Shown in pieces: positions 63,525 to 64,000 of a DNA stretch of 64,000 nt (its first letter is position 1; each line of letters opens with the position of its first letter). The notes under the pieces were generated by a model that worked only from the letters and a program-made list of their open reading frames with translations, was not told where the DNA came from and did not search any database. Source of the DNA: Echinicola pacifica DSM 19836 (GTDB lineage: Bacteria; Bacteroidota; Bacteroidia; Cytophagales; Cyclobacteriaceae); the NCBI RefSeq assembly GCF_000373245.1, contig NZ_KB890754.1, forward strand, positions 55,635 to 119,634, read 5' to 3'. Position numbers and translations under genes: made by a program.

Positions 63525-64000
63525 ATACTATTTACCGCTGGTGTGCGGTCTTCTTCCACCAATGCTGCAGCTCCCATGATTGCGGAATCTTCCAGTTTGG
63601 AGGTGTATATTGTGAGGTTTTCACTTATTGAATGATAAGGAAAGGTGCTTACTGCTTCGTACATTCCTTCCGAAAAGTAAGGGAAGGCTTTACGGATAGA
63701 GCCACCAATTACAATTGCTTCCGGGGCATAGGTAAATAGGATGTATTTAATCAGGTTACCAATGTGCATTCCATATTCATGAAACAATTTTAATGCTTCA
63801 GGATCACCTTCAGCAGCCTTACTGGCAAGTTTTTTTGCTGTGGTATGGTGTAAATTCCGGAAGAACTTACTGCTGCAATAACTTTCAAAATTGCTGTCTT
63901 TATACGGCACTCCACCCCATTCGCCAGCGCCACAGATATAGCCTGTGTAGAGCTCGCCATTGGTGATGATGCCCGTTCCTATACCTGTACCAAGGGTAAT
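63518..64000 (-). CDS. ROK-family protein, partial (5' end beyond window)
   Basis: The C-terminal 160 residues of a ROK sugar kinase or ROK-type regulator; the frame runs open to the window edge, so the start lies outside. LGTGIGTGIITNGELYTG is the phosphate-2 loop and EAIVIGGSIRKAFPYF the late adenosine-contact motif. The zinc motif CxCGxxGCxE is replaced by YICGAGEWGGVPY, as in the ROK at 52379 where it is also missing. It ends in a terminator that includes its stop codon. A role with the downstream FG-GAP/haloperoxidase genes is not shown, because the terminator separates them. Confidence 0.88.
   Translation of the reverse strand: MTLGTGIGTGIITNGELYTGYICGAGEWGGVPYKDSNFESYCSSKFFRNLHHTTAKKLASKAAEGDPEALKLFHEYGMHIGNLIKYILFTYAPEAIVIGGSIRKAFPYFSEGMYEAVSTFPYHSISENLTIYTSKLEDSAIMGAAALVEEDRTPAVNSIK

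Overview
The window looks like the chromosome of a free-living, probably marine Bacteroidota, most likely of the Cytophagales/Cyclobacteriaceae type. Direct support: four SusC/SusD pairs, a hybrid two-component regulator with a Reg_prop/Y_Y_Y sensor, two FecI-type sigma factor/FecR sets, start codons without clear Shine-Dalgarno sequences, promoters with a TAnnTTTG -7 box, a 59-aa Hc1-type histone-like gene, and two cysteine-type sulfatases. The family-level placement is inference. I see no phage, insertion sequence, CRISPR array, rRNA or tRNA.

Layout. (A) 205-8913: hybrid regulator, S1 sulfatase, GH20-like protein and GH29 alpha-L-fucosidase, which suggests use of a sulfated, fucosylated and possibly hexosamine-bearing glycan. 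(B) 9006-9653: a stand-alone NAD(P)-binding reductase-like gene. (C) 10213-16164: a three-gene cluster of the type first described in planctomycetes (PSCyt1/DUF1549/DUF1553 lipoprotein, Tat-exported DUF1501 protein, membrane c-type cytochrome/LRR/chitobiase-C-like protein), preceded by two perfect inverted repeats. (D) 16241-24725: sigma factor, FecR, SusC with STN domain, SusD and a lipoprotein sulfatase. (E) 24994-26146, minus strand: exported MsrA and lipoprotein MsrB. (F) 26346-33898: a second sigma/FecR/SusC(STN)/SusD set with the sigma gene divergent. (G) 34061-37314: a DUF1080 protein, a structured intergenic stretch that may encode a small RNA, the histone-like gene and a DUF6600-type protein. 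(H) 38111-42801: SusC/SusD without STN. (I) 43288-55286: LacI-type regulator, SusC/SusD, GH92 alpha-mannosidase, ROK kinase, FucP-type permease and cupin phosphomannose-isomerase-like protein. (J) 55642-58562: an outer-membrane TonB-type receptor followed by a decayed peptide-exporter ABC ATPase. (K) 58623-64000, minus strand: vanadium-haloperoxidase-like protein, large FG-GAP/ASPIC-UnbV protein, and a ROK gene cut by the window edge.

How they work together. Regions A and D can strip sulfate and fucose from a glycan at the cell surface and in the periplasm. Two receptors carry the STN signalling domain, and both sit next to FecR/sigma genes; the two SusC proteins without STN have no such partners. 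Region I is a nearly complete mannose route: oligosaccharide import, alpha-mannosidase, sugar uptake, phosphorylation, isomerisation to fructose 6-phosphate. A 20-bp sequence containing CTAAA-N4-TTTAG is identical upstream of the region I SusC gene and upstream of the GH92 gene, and is the best candidate operator for the LacI-type regulator.

The least described parts are region C, the haloperoxidase/FG-GAP pair, the possible small RNA near 35.1 kb and the ABC-exporter relic near 58.3 kb.
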